IMG/VR virus record: IMGVR_UViG_3300036046_000003
Location: 1-64,000 of that record
Direction: 5' to 3' (one strand)
Length of the DNA: 64,000 nucleotides
Origin: a virus
A program made the translations under genes and the position numbers. Each line of letters begins with the position of its first letter. The stretch's first letter is position 1. The notes below the pieces were generated by a model. That model was not told the origin of the DNA. It saw nothing but the letters and a program-made list of their open reading frames with translations, and did no database searches. Below, piece after piece: positions 1 through 8,043 of this stretch.

Positions 1-137
1 CACAATCCAAATAGTTGAACAGAGAGGATCTTTAGGAGAGAGTTCTCGGAAGAGCGGGAGCTGGAATAGCCTACACAAGCCCGATAGGGCGAGTGGGGAT
101 CTTGTCCTCTTGTTCTTCGGGCTTGTGGCGGGTAAAC
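1..137 (+). repeat. Partial copy (R1) of the 0.6 kb intergenic element
   Basis: Bases 1-137 match 31830-31966 with only two differences that I can see, at 128-129. Similarity then stops at about 137. The window opens inside the element, so its left part lies outside. It includes the hairpin whose two arms carry ACACAAGCCCGA and TCGGGCTTGTG. There is no coding potential. Confidence 0.9.
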
Positions 138-548
138 ATAACGTTTTAACGAATTTTTAACCAGACAAAGGAGATCCTTAGAAGAAGTCTCTTTATCTGA
201 TACTCTCTTACCTGGGGGTTGCACCCCCAGACCCCCGCAAGTTTGGTTTACGCCGCTTCACTTCGTTTCGCGGCGAACCAAACTTAATTTTAGAACAGAG
301 TTCCAACTGCCTACAACGCCCACTTCTAAGAGACCCACTACTGTATAGACCCTATACTATTGGCCCTAGATTTTGAAACGGAACGACCGCGTTTTCCCGC
401 GTATTAAAGCCGTATACCCTCATCTAAGGCTAGCCTAAAAACGGTGAACAGTCGTAAACGGCGCGGGAAAACCGCGCTGGGAAGGGAAACGATAAACAGA
501 AAATTGGTCAAAACTCTAATCTTTTTCTTCGCGTTTGCGGCGTATTCG
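138..548. other. Gene-free stretch with hairpins
   Basis: I see no convincing gene here. A strong hairpin at 239-285 has arms AAGTTTGGTT and AACCAAACTT with an inner GCCGC/GCGGC stem. Another small hairpin (GGGGGT/ACCCCC) lies just before it, at about 214-228. A long-range inverted pair, CGCGTTTTCCCGCG near 388-401 and CGCGGGAAAACCGCG near 461-476, brackets the rest. A TATACT hexamer lies near 354-359, but I could not pair it with a -35 box. Confidence 0.5.
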
Positions 549-577
549 TAGACAGAGGGGCGGTCTTAAGGTAAGGT
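549..577 (+). promoter_or_regulatory. Promoter TAGACA-17-TAAGGT
   Basis: TAGACA (549-554), a 17-bp spacer and TAAGGT (572-577) match the -35/-10 pattern found at eight other sites in this window. A CCGCCT/AGGCGG hairpin follows between the promoter and the GTG start at 616. The -10 box is the weakest of the set. Confidence 0.55.
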
Positions 578-615
578 GGCCGCCTGTGGGGTTCTTTTAA
601 CGAGGGAGGCGGGCA

Positions 616-1098
616 GTGGTAGGGCAGGAACCGAGTAGAGGTTTTGTGGCGACGGCACCGAGCGGGGGGGACTTATTCGTATGGGACTTGGAGAAGTTTG
701 CATTGTTGGCGGAGTTAACGCGGGCGCAGATTTACAACGTTTTGCACGGGCGACAGAAAACGGCGCGGGGTTGGCTTTTGCGAGAGGCGACAACCGAGGA
801 GTATTTGGAGCACTCTTGCCGGTGGCTGGAAGCAAAGTGGGCGTTGGAAGAGGCGGAAGGTTTTGTGGAGCCGACACCAGAGCCGGATTATTGGTATGTG
901 TGTATCTCCCCGGCGGATAAAGAGTATCTGGTACGCGACCTGGGCGACTTTTGCGAGGAGCACGGATTGTCTGAGAGGTCGCTTCGCAAAGTAATGTACG
1001 GGTCGCGGCAGCAGGTACGAGGTTGGCGAGTGGGGCGGTTCAACGCAAACGAGGTTTCTTGCGGGGGTGTATTGCAGGGGCGTGCTGTATTGGTCTAG
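616..1098 (+). CDS. Tandem NUMOD-like DNA-binding module protein
   Basis: The protein has 160 residues and a GTG start after a GAGGGAGG Shine-Dalgarno. It holds two copies of a module of about 65 residues. The first has FALLAELTRAQIYNVLHG then ARGW (about residues 27-54); the second has FCEEHGLSERSLRKVMYG then VRGW (about residues 112-139). Helix-turn-helix followed by a short basic stretch and GW is typical of NUMOD-type modules attached to homing endonucleases. Here the modules stand alone without a nuclease domain, which suggests a small DNA-binding or regulatory protein. It has its own promoter. The target is unknown. Confidence 0.75.
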   Translation: MVGQEPSRGFVATAPSGGDLFVWDLEKFALLAELTRAQIYNVLHGRQKTARGWLLREATTEEYLEHSCRWLEAKWALEEAEGFVEPTPEPDYWYVCISPADKEYLVRDLGDFCEEHGLSERSLRKVMYGSRQQVRGWRVGRFNANEVSCGGVLQGRAVLV

Positions 1099-1126
1099 AA
1101 AGCGCTTTGCGCGGGGCTATTCCAAA

Positions 1127-1159
1127 GCGTTCCGCCTGGGCAAGCGCTGTTGTTAGAAT
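1127..1159 (+). promoter_or_regulatory. Second-class promoter GCGTTCCGC-N18-TAGAAT
   Basis: GCGTTCCGC (1127-1135) and TAGAATA (from 1154) are arranged exactly as at 17226-17259, with an 18-bp spacer after TTCCGC. Both are followed by a hairpin and then a gene. Shared sequence and spacing at two unrelated loci argue for a real promoter class. Confidence 0.5.
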
Positions 1160-1187
1160 AATTTGGAATAGCGGAGTATTGCCGCTT

Positions 1188-1222
1188 GCGCCGCGTCTCT
1201 TCGGAGGCGGGGCGCTTTCTCT
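1188..1222 (+). terminator. Leader hairpin/terminator before 1264
   Basis: GCGCC pairs with GGCGC, with an inner CTC-TTCG-GAG stem-loop; TTTCTCTTGT follows. It lies between the promoter at 1127-1159 and the gene at 1264, so it would act as a leader attenuator rather than as the end of an upstream gene. Confidence 0.45.
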
Positions 1223-1263
1223 TGTATGCCGCGTCAGGGGCGTGGTTCCCAAAGGAGGGCTTT

Positions 1264-1503
1264 GTGATCGTCCGAACTCTTACGTTCCCCAACGACCGGG
1301 CTGTGCTTGCTGAGATTGCCGACTACTCCGTAGACACGCTGTTGGTGGCGGGTGTTTCTTTTACCGAGCTGGTGGCTGACCCGGCCCTGGGTTACGAGCT
1401 AGTGAAGAAGCTGACGTTGCGGGGGGGTCAAATTGGTATCGGCCCCGACTTTGCGACCGCTTTACTGACGCTGACCCCGCAGAAAGAACCTGCAAGTGAA
1501 TAA
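1264..1503 (+). CDS. Unknown small protein
   Basis: The protein has 79 residues. I chose the GTG at 1264 because AAAGGAGG lies just upstream; the longer open frame back to 1186 has no ribosome binding site and runs through the leader hairpin. I recognise no domain. It overlaps the next gene by 8 bases, so the two are probably translationally coupled, which may hint at partnership with the PD-(D/E)XK-like product. Confidence 0.6.
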   Translation: MIVRTLTFPNDRAVLAEIADYSVDTLLVAGVSFTELVADPALGYELVKKLTLRGGQIGIGPDFATALLTLTPQKEPASE

Positions 1504-1981
1504 TTTTCGGCGCGATTATCAATTTGGCGCAATTTATGAACAGGTAGTGGCCGAGGTCGTTTGTGAGGCGCTTTGGCCGGGGGCAACGTTGGCGCAGGCC
1601 CCCACCTACGGCGATTTGGATTGGGTAGCCATTCAGCCGTCCCCGCTGGGTGAAGGAGTTGCGAAGCTGCTAGGGGCTTTGGAAGTGAAGGCGCGTCGTA
1701 TTTCGGGGTCTCGCTTTCCGTCCACTATCGTGGCGAGCCGCAAATCGGACGCCGCCAAAGCGTTTCGCGCTTTTTTTAAATGCCCCTCCTGGGCGGCTAT
1801 TCAGTTTACCGACAATCTAGCGCTGCTGAACCTCTTACTGCCGCCAGACAGCGAAGAGCTTATTAGTCGAAACGACCGGGACAAAGCGGTGCCCCATAGT
1901 ATTTACAGCCACGAGCGGCTAGATTGGCGGCCTGACCTATTTTTGGAGGTTCAGCGCCGCGTAGCGGTCTTAAACGACTAA
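1496..1981 (+). CDS. PD-(D/E)XK nuclease-like protein
   Basis: The protein has 161 residues and a GTG start inside the previous gene. GDLDW (about residue 39) and LEVKARR (about residue 62) have the spacing of the D...(D/E)xK catalytic core of PD-(D/E)XK nucleases, with an N-terminal helix carrying a conserved-looking Glu (YEQVVAEVV). The family includes restriction enzymes and Holliday-junction resolvases. The actual substrate cannot be read from the sequence. Its 3' end meets the convergent zinc protein gene. Confidence 0.5.
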   Translation: MNNFRRDYQFGAIYEQVVAEVVCEALWPGATLAQAPTYGDLDWVAIQPSPLGEGVAKLLGALEVKARRISGSRFPSTIVASRKSDAAKAFRAFFKCPSWAAIQFTDNLALLNLLLPPDSEELISRNDRDKAVPHSIYSHERLDWRPDLFLEVQRRVAVLND

Positions 1982-2343
1982 AATTGAACGGCTGAACGTA
2001 GTCGCATACCGCAGTGCTCGCACCCTCCAAGAAAATAGTCTCCCTGGCGGGTTAGCCTTACGGTAAAGACCGGAAAAGGGTCTTCTTCTGCTTCTAGCGC
2101 GGGGCAGTGGTGTTCAATGGCGCGTATATTCGGAGGAAGGTCGATAACGGCGGTCAATAGGTCGTTGACTTCGCTTTCGTTTAGGGGTTCGCGCAAGCCG
2201 CAACAGTCGGGACAAAGTAAGACGTTTGCTCCGCCGATAAGAACGAAGCGCAGCGCCTCGTCCGGGGGTACGTTATCTTCGTTGACTATTTCTGCGGCAC
2301 TGCGTTCGCAGTACGCGCAGCAGGGCAGTTGACGGAAGCGCAT
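1978..2343 (-). CDS. Zinc-ribbon protein, unknown role
   Basis: The protein has 121 residues. The start is the ATG at 2343 after AAAAGGAG; a longer frame to 2448 lacks a binding site. Cysteines come in pairs: CCAYC near the N-terminus, CPDCC in the middle and CEHC near the C-terminus. That suggests one or two structural zinc sites. It is transcribed divergently from 2545 and converges on 1496-1981. I do not recognise a family. Confidence 0.6.
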   Translation of the reverse strand: MRFRQLPCCAYCERSAAEIVNEDNVPPDEALRFVLIGGANVLLCPDCCGLREPLNESEVNDLLTAVIDLPPNIRAIEHHCPALEAEEDPFPVFTVRLTRQGDYFLGGCEHCGMRLRSAVQF

Positions 2344-2544
2344 AAAACTCCTTTTGCAACGACAGTCGGGGTACGCCGCGTCTCTAGTATACGGGATACA
2401 GGTACTAGGGTGGGACGGTACAAAAGTCAGGTGGCTTAATGACAGCATCTTAACCGATTAGCCCTACGAACAAAGGTACACTCTCTTGTGCCGTCGCACA
2501 GGCAGGGTTGGCTTTGTACTCGTATCTAGTCCAGGAGATTTACT
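2344..2544. promoter_or_regulatory. Divergent intergenic region
   Basis: It separates the leftward zinc protein from the rightward gene at 2545. A leftward TATACT lies at about 2386-2391, but I see no good -35 box 17 bp away. No terminator or operator palindrome is visible. Confidence 0.3.
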
Positions 2545-2772
2545 GTGGCGACACAGCAAGAGCACTGCTGTCCGTTTGGGCGGCTACATTCGCTGATAGA
2601 ACCCGTACAGATTGGTTCTTTCACTGTACTTACTTTTTGCGCGGCGCTTCGCGAAGCCGAGGGCGTTGACGCGGAAACATTTGAGCGTATTGCGGGCCGC
2701 ATACGCAGTGTAAACGAGCTAGAGGCAGCGATAGCGGCGTATTTAATCGGGACAACGCTAGAAGGAGGTTAG
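2545..2772 (+). CDS. Unknown small protein
   Basis: The protein has 75 residues and a GTG start after CAGGAGATTT. The N-terminus contains HCC and later single cysteines, but no clear zinc pattern. The second half is helical (ETFERIAGRIRSVNELEAAIAAYL). It is followed after three bases by the next gene, whose GGAGG lies at this gene's end, so the two form an operon. Function is unknown. Confidence 0.55.
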   Translation: MATQQEHCCPFGRLHSLIEPVQIGSFTVLTFCAALREAEGVDAETFERIAGRIRSVNELEAAIAAYLIGTTLEGG

Positions 2773-2775
2773 GTA

Positions 2776-3048
2776 ATGGGGGTACTGGAAGTTCGATTTG
2801 TTGCCGCCTTTAACGAGGCGGGTATCGCCACCCCGACTGAGCTGGAAGTATTAGTTGACGGACAGGCACTTGAAAACGCCGCGCTGGCAATTGTTATGGC
2901 TGGGAGCGTCGTCGGTGTCATTACCGCCGGGGACAAGTCCCCGGATACGTCGCTTGCTCTGGCGCGTCAGGCGGCGGGATTTGCTGCGGATACGCACACC
3001 GCTTGCTTGTCGGCGCTGCTTAGGGCGGCCTCGGCTCCGCAAGCGTAG
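2776..3048 (+). CDS. Unknown small protein
   Basis: The protein has 90 residues and an ATG start with GGAGG upstream. The N-terminal half looks like beta strands (VRFVAAFNEAG, ELEVLVDG) and the C-terminal half is Ala-rich helix. No family is recognised. The last codons overlap the -35 box (TAGACA) of the DNA polymerase promoter. Confidence 0.55.
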   Translation: MGVLEVRFVAAFNEAGIATPTELEVLVDGQALENAALAIVMAGSVVGVITAGDKSPDTSLALARQAAGFAADTHTACLSALLRAASAPQA

Positions 3049-3073
3049 ACAGCGCAACGCGGTCGCGTATACT
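3046..3073 (+). promoter_or_regulatory. DNA polymerase leader promoter
   Basis: TAGACA (3046-3051), 16 bp, then TATACT (3068-3073). It reads towards the DNA polymerase gene through an operator-like palindrome and an intrinsic terminator. Confidence 0.65.
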
Positions 3074-3102
3074 TGTGTCAATAGGGCGTTTTAGCCAAGT
3101 TC

Positions 3103-3115
3103 TGCATTAACTGCA
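3103..3115. promoter_or_regulatory. Operator palindrome, site 1
   Basis: TGCATTAACTGCA lies 30 bp downstream of the -10 box at 3068 and is flanked by TTC and CAAGG, as at the repeat-element sites. It is one of 14 genome-wide copies or near-copies. Confidence 0.7.
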
Positions 3116-3136
3116 CAAGGCCAACCCCTTCGGATA

Positions 3137-3190
3137 ACCCCTCGTTACCGACGCCTTCACCGGCTTTCGGCTTCGAGGGGTCTTTTTTTA
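3137..3190 (+). terminator. Intrinsic terminator in DNA polymerase leader
   Basis: ACCCCTCG (3137-3144) pairs with CGAGGGGT (3174-3181); TCTTTTTTTATTT follows. It lies after the leader promoter and before the ribosome binding site at about 3194, so transcripts must read through it to express the polymerase. Confidence 0.8.
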
Positions 3191-3208
3191 TTTGAGGAGA
3201 CCACGAGT

Positions 3209-6103
3209 ATGCCCGTCACAAGCTACTATAACGAAACAGAGAGCGCTAAAGCAGCGGTTTCGGAGATAGTGCAGCTGTTGGCATCGGGACAGGTGGAGCT
3301 TTCTGTAGGTTTTGACCTCGAAACCAGCCCAATTGCGGGTTTGACGGACTACCCCTCCAACCGTTTTGACGAGGCGGGCGAGCGGGTTACACCAAACAAG
3401 CGAGATTACCTTGGGTACACGCAGGCCCTTTGGCGTTCCGCCTTTAACGGGGAGGCACTGGCTCGGATAGGGCTGTTTGTGCCGCGCAAGTTGACAAGCG
3501 GGAACGAAACAAAGGGCGTTCCGGTGCGGCTGGCCTGGGAATTGTTTCTTTCGAGACTAAACGAACTGGAAGCGACCGGAAACCTGATTAACCTTCTGGA
3601 TAGTTGTCGTTGGACGGAGGCGGAGCTTTTGCGCCAAACGCGGGTCTGTGCGGGCCAGTTGAAAGCGGCACAGGCGCAAATAGCGCAGACGGAAGCGGCG
3701 ATTGCGGCGCGCCCGTTGAAGGGGTTGCGCAAGCTAGAGCGCGCGCTGAAAGCGGATCAAGCGGAACTGGCGGAGCACAAGCAACAGCTATCTTGGCTGG
3801 CGCAAGCGGCAGTGGCTCCGCAGGTAGACACTCGTTTACTGGTTCACATCGCCCGTTGTGGTGCTGAGCCAAAGCGAATTAAGATAGACCCGATAAAACC
3901 AGGACTTGACCCGTATACCGCTGATATTTTCCTTCTTCAAATGACGCTGGTGCGAAAAGGCGCGTACACCGGCTGTACCAACCCCACCGAGTACGGCAAT
4001 CGACTTCGTCAATTGCTGGCGGAGGATAGCGACACGATCCAGACGTGGCTATTTAACGTACAGAAGATAGATAAAGAGGCACTTCGCCCGCTTCTACGTC
4101 TGCCGGGGGCGCGTTATTTGGGGGCAAACATTAAGTTTGACCTGAAACATACGCTTCATTATTGGAGTGAGGCTCCAAAGAACGTATTTTGTACGAGGGT
4201 CGCCAATCGAATGCTGTTCCTGGGCTTGCGGAACGTTTCACACTCACTGGCCGCCACAACCGAGCGCCACCTGGGGTTAAAACTTTCTAAGGAGGAGCGG
4301 AACCTATTCGTTGGTCGGCGCTATGAGGAGCCTACAGAGGATATGCTTCGTTACGCGGCACGCGACACTGAGGTTCTGTTGGCGCTGGCGGGGGCGCAGG
4401 AAGCGATTGCCGCCACCCGAGGTCAGGTTGACCTGCTGGATACGTTCAGTCGGTTGTCGTACCCGACCGCGATTAGCGAGCTGGTGGGTTTTCGGCTGGA
4501 TACTGCCAAATGGCTTTCCAATACGGCGTTTGCCGTACAAGAGCGCGATCAAGCCGCTGCACAGCTAGAGCAGATGCTACTTCCTGTGGGCTATGCGGAT
4601 TTATTGGGCGGGACAGCGGTTAACCAACCAACGGAAGACGGCGAAGAAGACGAGGGAGACCCGCGCCCAAGCGCACTCATTCGGATCAGCCAGGGCGCGT
4701 TGGTGTTGGAACGTCTGGTAGACGTTTTGGGGAGGCCCGTATTTCAACAAACGTTTGAAGCTAACCGCGAAAAGCCGTCCCTGGATAAAGACGCCCGTGA
4801 GCTGCTAGAGACAAACTATATCAAGCTCTACGGAAAGTCTCACCCATTTTTTAGCCTTTACACGCGCTGGGTAAAAATGGCGAAGGCCGTAAGTACCTAC
4901 GGCGTATCATTCCTGCACAACGTACACCCTTTAACGGGGCGTATTCACGCGAGCCTGCACATAGCGGGAACCGACACGGGACGTTTTTCATCGACTGAGC
5001 CGAACGCGCTAAACATTCCACGCGGCGAAGACGGAATTGACTTTCGTGGCGCTTTTTTGGCTCCCGAAGGCTATTTGTTTGGCGGCGCTGATTACGCCTC
5101 TATGGAACAACGCATTGCGGCAGCCCTTACCGGCGACCCGGTGTTGACGGCTCTTTTTGAGGCGAACGGCGACAGTCATAGCGTTTCCGCTGCGATGATG
5201 TATCACGTTCGACGGGGCGCGGTGTCAGCCCCCGTAGGGTCGGTCGAAGACTGGCGGGAAGGCTCGCTTACCGATAGTATTCCGAAGGTGCTTCTACCCG
5301 CGAGCTGGACGCCGCTGCAAGTGGTGGAGTGGCTAGTAAAAGAACGCTGTTTTGAGATTATTGGAAAGGACGGGCAAGTAAAGGCGGTCTCTCTAATGGA
5401 ATTGATTGAGGCCAAACACAAGAAAACTACCCGGCAAAGTGCGAAAACCGTAGGGCTGGGGAAGCAGTTCGGTATGTCGAAGTTTGGCATTGCCCGTAAA
5501 AAGAATATCCCGTTGGCGCAGGCTGAGGAAATAGAAAACCTGTACGACGGAACCTACGCGGTAATGAAGGCAGGTCAGGACGCGGCGGCCAGGAAACCGT
5601 TTGAGAACTACACCGAAACGGAAGACGGTGAGCGTTTCGGGTACGGCGAGGCGTATAACAATCTACGCCGTTGGTTTCTTTTGCCGCACAATCCTAGCCG
5701 CAGGGAGTATCAGCCGGGTTCGGCGGGCGATACTCAGTTTCAGGCGGCGCAGCGGGAATATAAAAAGCGTTGCGGGGCTATTGAGCGGGAAGCTAAGAAC
5801 GTAGGTACGCAGGGCGGAAACGCGGTGATTACGGCAGAGGCTACTTTGCTACTCCTGCAAATGGGAGGCGCACATAGGCCCGCGTACCGAGAGGATACCC
5901 CCGAGGGTCGCCTTCGCCTGGGTATTTTTCCGTTCCTTTCGATCTATGACGAATTGTTGTGTTTGGTGCCGACCGGGGTAAGCGAAAAAGACGCGAACGC
6001 GGTAATTACCGGAGCGATGCTAGAGCCGTCTGAAAAGTATATCGTTGGGGTTCCGAGCAAGGCGGAAGGCAACCCACTTGACCCTTGCTGGGTGAAACAC
6101 TAA
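3209..6103 (+). CDS. polA: Family A DNA polymerase with proofreading domain
   Basis: The protein has 964 residues. It copies phage DNA. The 3'-5' exonuclease motifs are intact: FDLET (D36, E38), NIKFD (about 307-311) and YAARD (D385). Polymerase motif A is DYASMEQR (D628), motif B runs from R742 (R...K...GLGK.FG) and motif C is YDEL (D914). The position matching E. coli F762 is Leu; published surveys link Leu here to temperate phages. Two insertions are unusual: about 200 residues between exonuclease motifs I and II, including a coiled coil at about 125-200, and about 60 extra residues between motifs A and B. There is no 5'-3' nuclease domain. Confidence 0.97.
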   Translation: MPVTSYYNETESAKAAVSEIVQLLASGQVELSVGFDLETSPIAGLTDYPSNRFDEAGERVTPNKRDYLGYTQALWRSAFNGEALARIGLFVPRKLTSGNETKGVPVRLAWELFLSRLNELEATGNLINLLDSCRWTEAELLRQTRVCAGQLKAAQAQIAQTEAAIAARPLKGLRKLERALKADQAELAEHKQQLSWLAQAAVAPQVDTRLLVHIARCGAEPKRIKIDPIKPGLDPYTADIFLLQMTLVRKGAYTGCTNPTEYGNRLRQLLAEDSDTIQTWLFNVQKIDKEALRPLLRLPGARYLGANIKFDLKHTLHYWSEAPKNVFCTRVANRMLFLGLRNVSHSLAATTERHLGLKLSKEERNLFVGRRYEEPTEDMLRYAARDTEVLLALAGAQEAIAATRGQVDLLDTFSRLSYPTAISELVGFRLDTAKWLSNTAFAVQERDQAAAQLEQMLLPVGYADLLGGTAVNQPTEDGEEDEGDPRPSALIRISQGALVLERLVDVLGRPVFQQTFEANREKPSLDKDARELLETNYIKLYGKSHPFFSLYTRWVKMAKAVSTYGVSFLHNVHPLTGRIHASLHIAGTDTGRFSSTEPNALNIPRGEDGIDFRGAFLAPEGYLFGGADYASMEQRIAAALTGDPVLTALFEANGDSHSVSAAMMYHVRRGAVSAPVGSVEDWREGSLTDSIPKVLLPASWTPLQVVEWLVKERCFEIIGKDGQVKAVSLMELIEAKHKKTTRQSAKTVGLGKQFGMSKFGIARKKNIPLAQAEEIENLYDGTYAVMKAGQDAAARKPFENYTETEDGERFGYGEAYNNLRRWFLLPHNPSRREYQPGSAGDTQFQAAQREYKKRCGAIEREAKNVGTQGGNAVITAEATLLLLQMGGAHRPAYREDTPEGRLRLGIFPFLSIYDELLCLVPTGVSEKDANAVITGAMLEPSEKYIVGVPSKAEGNPLDPCWVKH

Positions 6104-6108
6104 TAGAA

Positions 6109-6139
6109 AGCGGGCGCTTCGCAAAAAAAAGCGCCCGCT
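6109..6139. terminator. Hairpin after DNA polymerase
   Basis: AGCGGGCGC (6109-6117) pairs with GCGCCCGCT (6131-6139). An A8 run lies in the loop and no T-run follows on the + strand. It could be a processing hairpin, or a weak terminator. The next gene's GGAG is 8 bases beyond it. Confidence 0.5.
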
Positions 6140-6154
6140 ATAACGGAGATTGTT

Positions 6155-7150
6155 GTGCCAATTACGTCTCTTACCTATACGCCCCCTGTAACGAGCACCG
6201 CCGCATTGGCGGTCAACCTGGGCGTCTCCGAGCAAATTACCCGCTACGCCCTGGACGTTCTTGGCGTGACCCTGCTGGAAGCGGCTGACGCCGCCGTAAG
6301 GGCATTGCTGCGGGGGTGGTTGCCCGAGGGAGAGCGCGAGACCGTACAGATAGTGGTGGTCTCACGGGCGCTTTTCGACCGAGCCGTTGTGCCGAGCGGC
6401 GACTTGCTGGTGTGTCGGGACAGTGGGCGCTTGCGCGACCTGGGAGATAGGCCATTGGCTGTGCGCCTGTACGAGGTGGCGCGCTCTTTGCGGGGCAACC
6501 GAGAGCAGACGCGCATTTACGCAAGCGGCGTTACCGAGTGCCGCCGCAAGAATGCGTACAGTCTTATGGGTACGCTAAAAGCCCCCGTAGGGGCTAATAA
6601 TCCCGAGTGGGCGGTAGTGGCGGAGTTTGGAACCGCTCTTCACGCACTATTTGAGGGTTGGTTGGTGGCGATTGGACTTTCGGAGAAGGCGGAGTTTCGG
6701 CTAGGAAACGAGTACTGGTCAGGCCGAGCAGACCACCGAGTCGCCGTAGACGGCGTTTCGTATATCCTCGATTTGAAGACGGTTAGTCGTCGGGACTTTG
6801 CAAAAGGGCCTACAAGCGAGAAGTTTGCAAAATACCGGGCACAAATGGCGCTGTACTGCGCCGAGGAGGGACTAGAAACGGCGCTCGTGTTGTTGTACTG
6901 CCGAGATAGCGGAAGGTTGGCTGAATACACTATCTCGGTGGGCGACGGCGGGGAGGCGCGTCGTTGGAGCGCTCGCGCCGCTGAGATTGTATTGGCGGTA
7001 CGCCGAGGGGAGTTGCCGGTTGCGGACGACTTTCGCAACGGCGAACCTACGTTTGGTTGTCGTAACTTTTGCCCGTTTCTAGCTGACTGTACCGCCGTGG
7101 AGCTTTCCCGACAGGCGGCGAGACACAACGCAGAGGTAGACAGTCACTAA
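6155..7150 (+). CDS. RecB/Cas4-like nuclease with Fe-S cysteine cluster
   Basis: The protein has 331 residues and a GTG start after CGGAG. The PD-(D/E)XK core is visible as GRADH, then LDLKT (D and K at about 208-210), then QMALY, which is the QxxxY motif of RecB-type nucleases. A cysteine at about 129 (TECRR) and a C-terminal C-x3-C-x5-C (residues near 310-321) match the four-cysteine iron-sulfur cluster of Cas4, AddB and similar exonucleases. It probably processes DNA ends during replication or recombination, consistent with its place beside the polymerase. The first about 110 residues are not recognised. Confidence 0.85.
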   Translation: MPITSLTYTPPVTSTAALAVNLGVSEQITRYALDVLGVTLLEAADAAVRALLRGWLPEGERETVQIVVVSRALFDRAVVPSGDLLVCRDSGRLRDLGDRPLAVRLYEVARSLRGNREQTRIYASGVTECRRKNAYSLMGTLKAPVGANNPEWAVVAEFGTALHALFEGWLVAIGLSEKAEFRLGNEYWSGRADHRVAVDGVSYILDLKTVSRRDFAKGPTSEKFAKYRAQMALYCAEEGLETALVLLYCRDSGRLAEYTISVGDGGEARRWSARAAEIVLAVRRGELPVADDFRNGEPTFGCRNFCPFLADCTAVELSRQAARHNAEVDSH

Positions 7151-7165
7151 ACGGGTGCGTATACT
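7137..7165 (+). promoter_or_regulatory. Promoter TAGACA-17-TATACT before dNMP kinase
   Basis: TAGACA (7137-7142) lies in the last codons of the nuclease gene. A 17-bp spacer and a perfect TATACT (7160-7165) follow. The TTG start at 7204 is 39 bp downstream. No terminator intervenes here. Confidence 0.7.
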
Positions 7166-7203
7166 CATCAGGGCCGACACCCCCGAACAAAAGGAAGGTT
7201 CTC

Positions 7204-7791
7204 TTGTTTGACCTACTGCCAAATGACCTGTTTTTGACGGGATACATTGCGTCCGGTAAGGACTTTGTAGCAAACCAACTGGTTGCGCAAGCGGGTTACA
7301 CGCGCCTTAGCTTTGCCGACGCGCTCAAACAGGAAGTCGCCTCGTTTGCGGGCATTACAGTAGGCGAGCTGAACCAACGCAAGGCCGACTTTCGAGCGGT
7401 ACTGCAAACGGTGGGTGTTTCCCGCCGTAAAGCTGACGAAAACTACTGGATTGGGCGTTGGGAGGCCGCCCGAGCCTTTATTTCGGGGCCGGTGGTCTGC
7501 GCCGACGTTCGTTTTCCTAACGAGGCGCAGTTTGCCCGCCTAACGCGAGGGCTGTTGCTGCGCGTGTCAGTACCGGAGGAGGAGCGCAGACGGCGGGTAA
7601 TCGCCCGCGACGGGGTTTACAACCCCGATTGGGCGCAGCACGAGAGCGAACGCTACGTAAGTACGCTTCCGGTCGATGGTGAGCTTTCGGGACTGCTGGC
7701 CCCGGCTGAAATTGTTCCGGCGATACGTATGCAGTTCGCCACAAAGTTGCGATCAAACGCGGTACACGAGTATTTGACGTGGAGAACGTAA
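7204..7791 (+). CDS. Deoxynucleoside monophosphate kinase
   Basis: The protein has 195 residues and a TTG start after AAGGAAGG. The P-loop GYIASGKD lies at about residues 13-20, and the conserved ADVRFPNE block is at about 98-105. Both are typical of phage dNMP kinases of the T4 gene 1 type, which phosphorylate dNMPs to dNDPs for DNA synthesis. The C-terminal half has the Arg-rich lid (PEEERRRR). It has its own promoter and overlaps the next gene by 13 bases. Confidence 0.85.
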   Translation: MFDLLPNDLFLTGYIASGKDFVANQLVAQAGYTRLSFADALKQEVASFAGITVGELNQRKADFRAVLQTVGVSRRKADENYWIGRWEAARAFISGPVVCADVRFPNEAQFARLTRGLLLRVSVPEEERRRRVIARDGVYNPDWAQHESERYVSTLPVDGELSGLLAPAEIVPAIRMQFATKLRSNAVHEYLTWRT

Positions 7792-7991
7792 GATTGTCTA
7801 AGTGGAAGCCATACACCGGGCCGCGCAAAGAACTGCTGCCCACTGACCTTGATTACAGCAACCCGGAAATACGCGCCTGTTTACGCCGCCTGTATGATTA
7901 TCTGCTGGCCGAAGCGCGAACAGAGGAACCAACAGACGCGCCGCTACTTGCCGTAAATCCACACGAGGCCACAACACCACGCGCCGCTTAG
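7779..7991 (+). CDS. Unknown small protein
   Basis: The protein has 70 residues with a GTG start inside the kinase gene; a TTG at 7794 is an alternative. It is charged and Pro/Tyr-rich at the start, and helical in the middle (RACLRRLYDYLLAEA). No family is recognised. A strong terminator follows immediately. Confidence 0.45.
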   Translation: MENVRLSKWKPYTGPRKELLPTDLDYSNPEIRACLRRLYDYLLAEARTEEPTDAPLLAVNPHEATTPRAA

Positions 7992-7994
7992 TTT

Positions 7995-8030
7995 ATCCGC
8001 CTTGCCTACCTGGGCGAGGCGGATTTTCTT
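7995..8030 (+). terminator. Intrinsic terminator
   Basis: ATCCGCCTTGCC pairs with GGCGAGGCGGAT (one small internal loop), then TTTTCTTG. It ends the replication gene cluster just before the recombinase start. Confidence 0.85.
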
Positions 8031-8043
8031 GTTTGGAGCTTGT

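Noticed and set aside
566-877. Leftward frame opposite the NUMOD-like gene
   Set aside because: Pro/Ser-rich mirror frame; the + strand product has clear paired domains, a promoter and a binding site.
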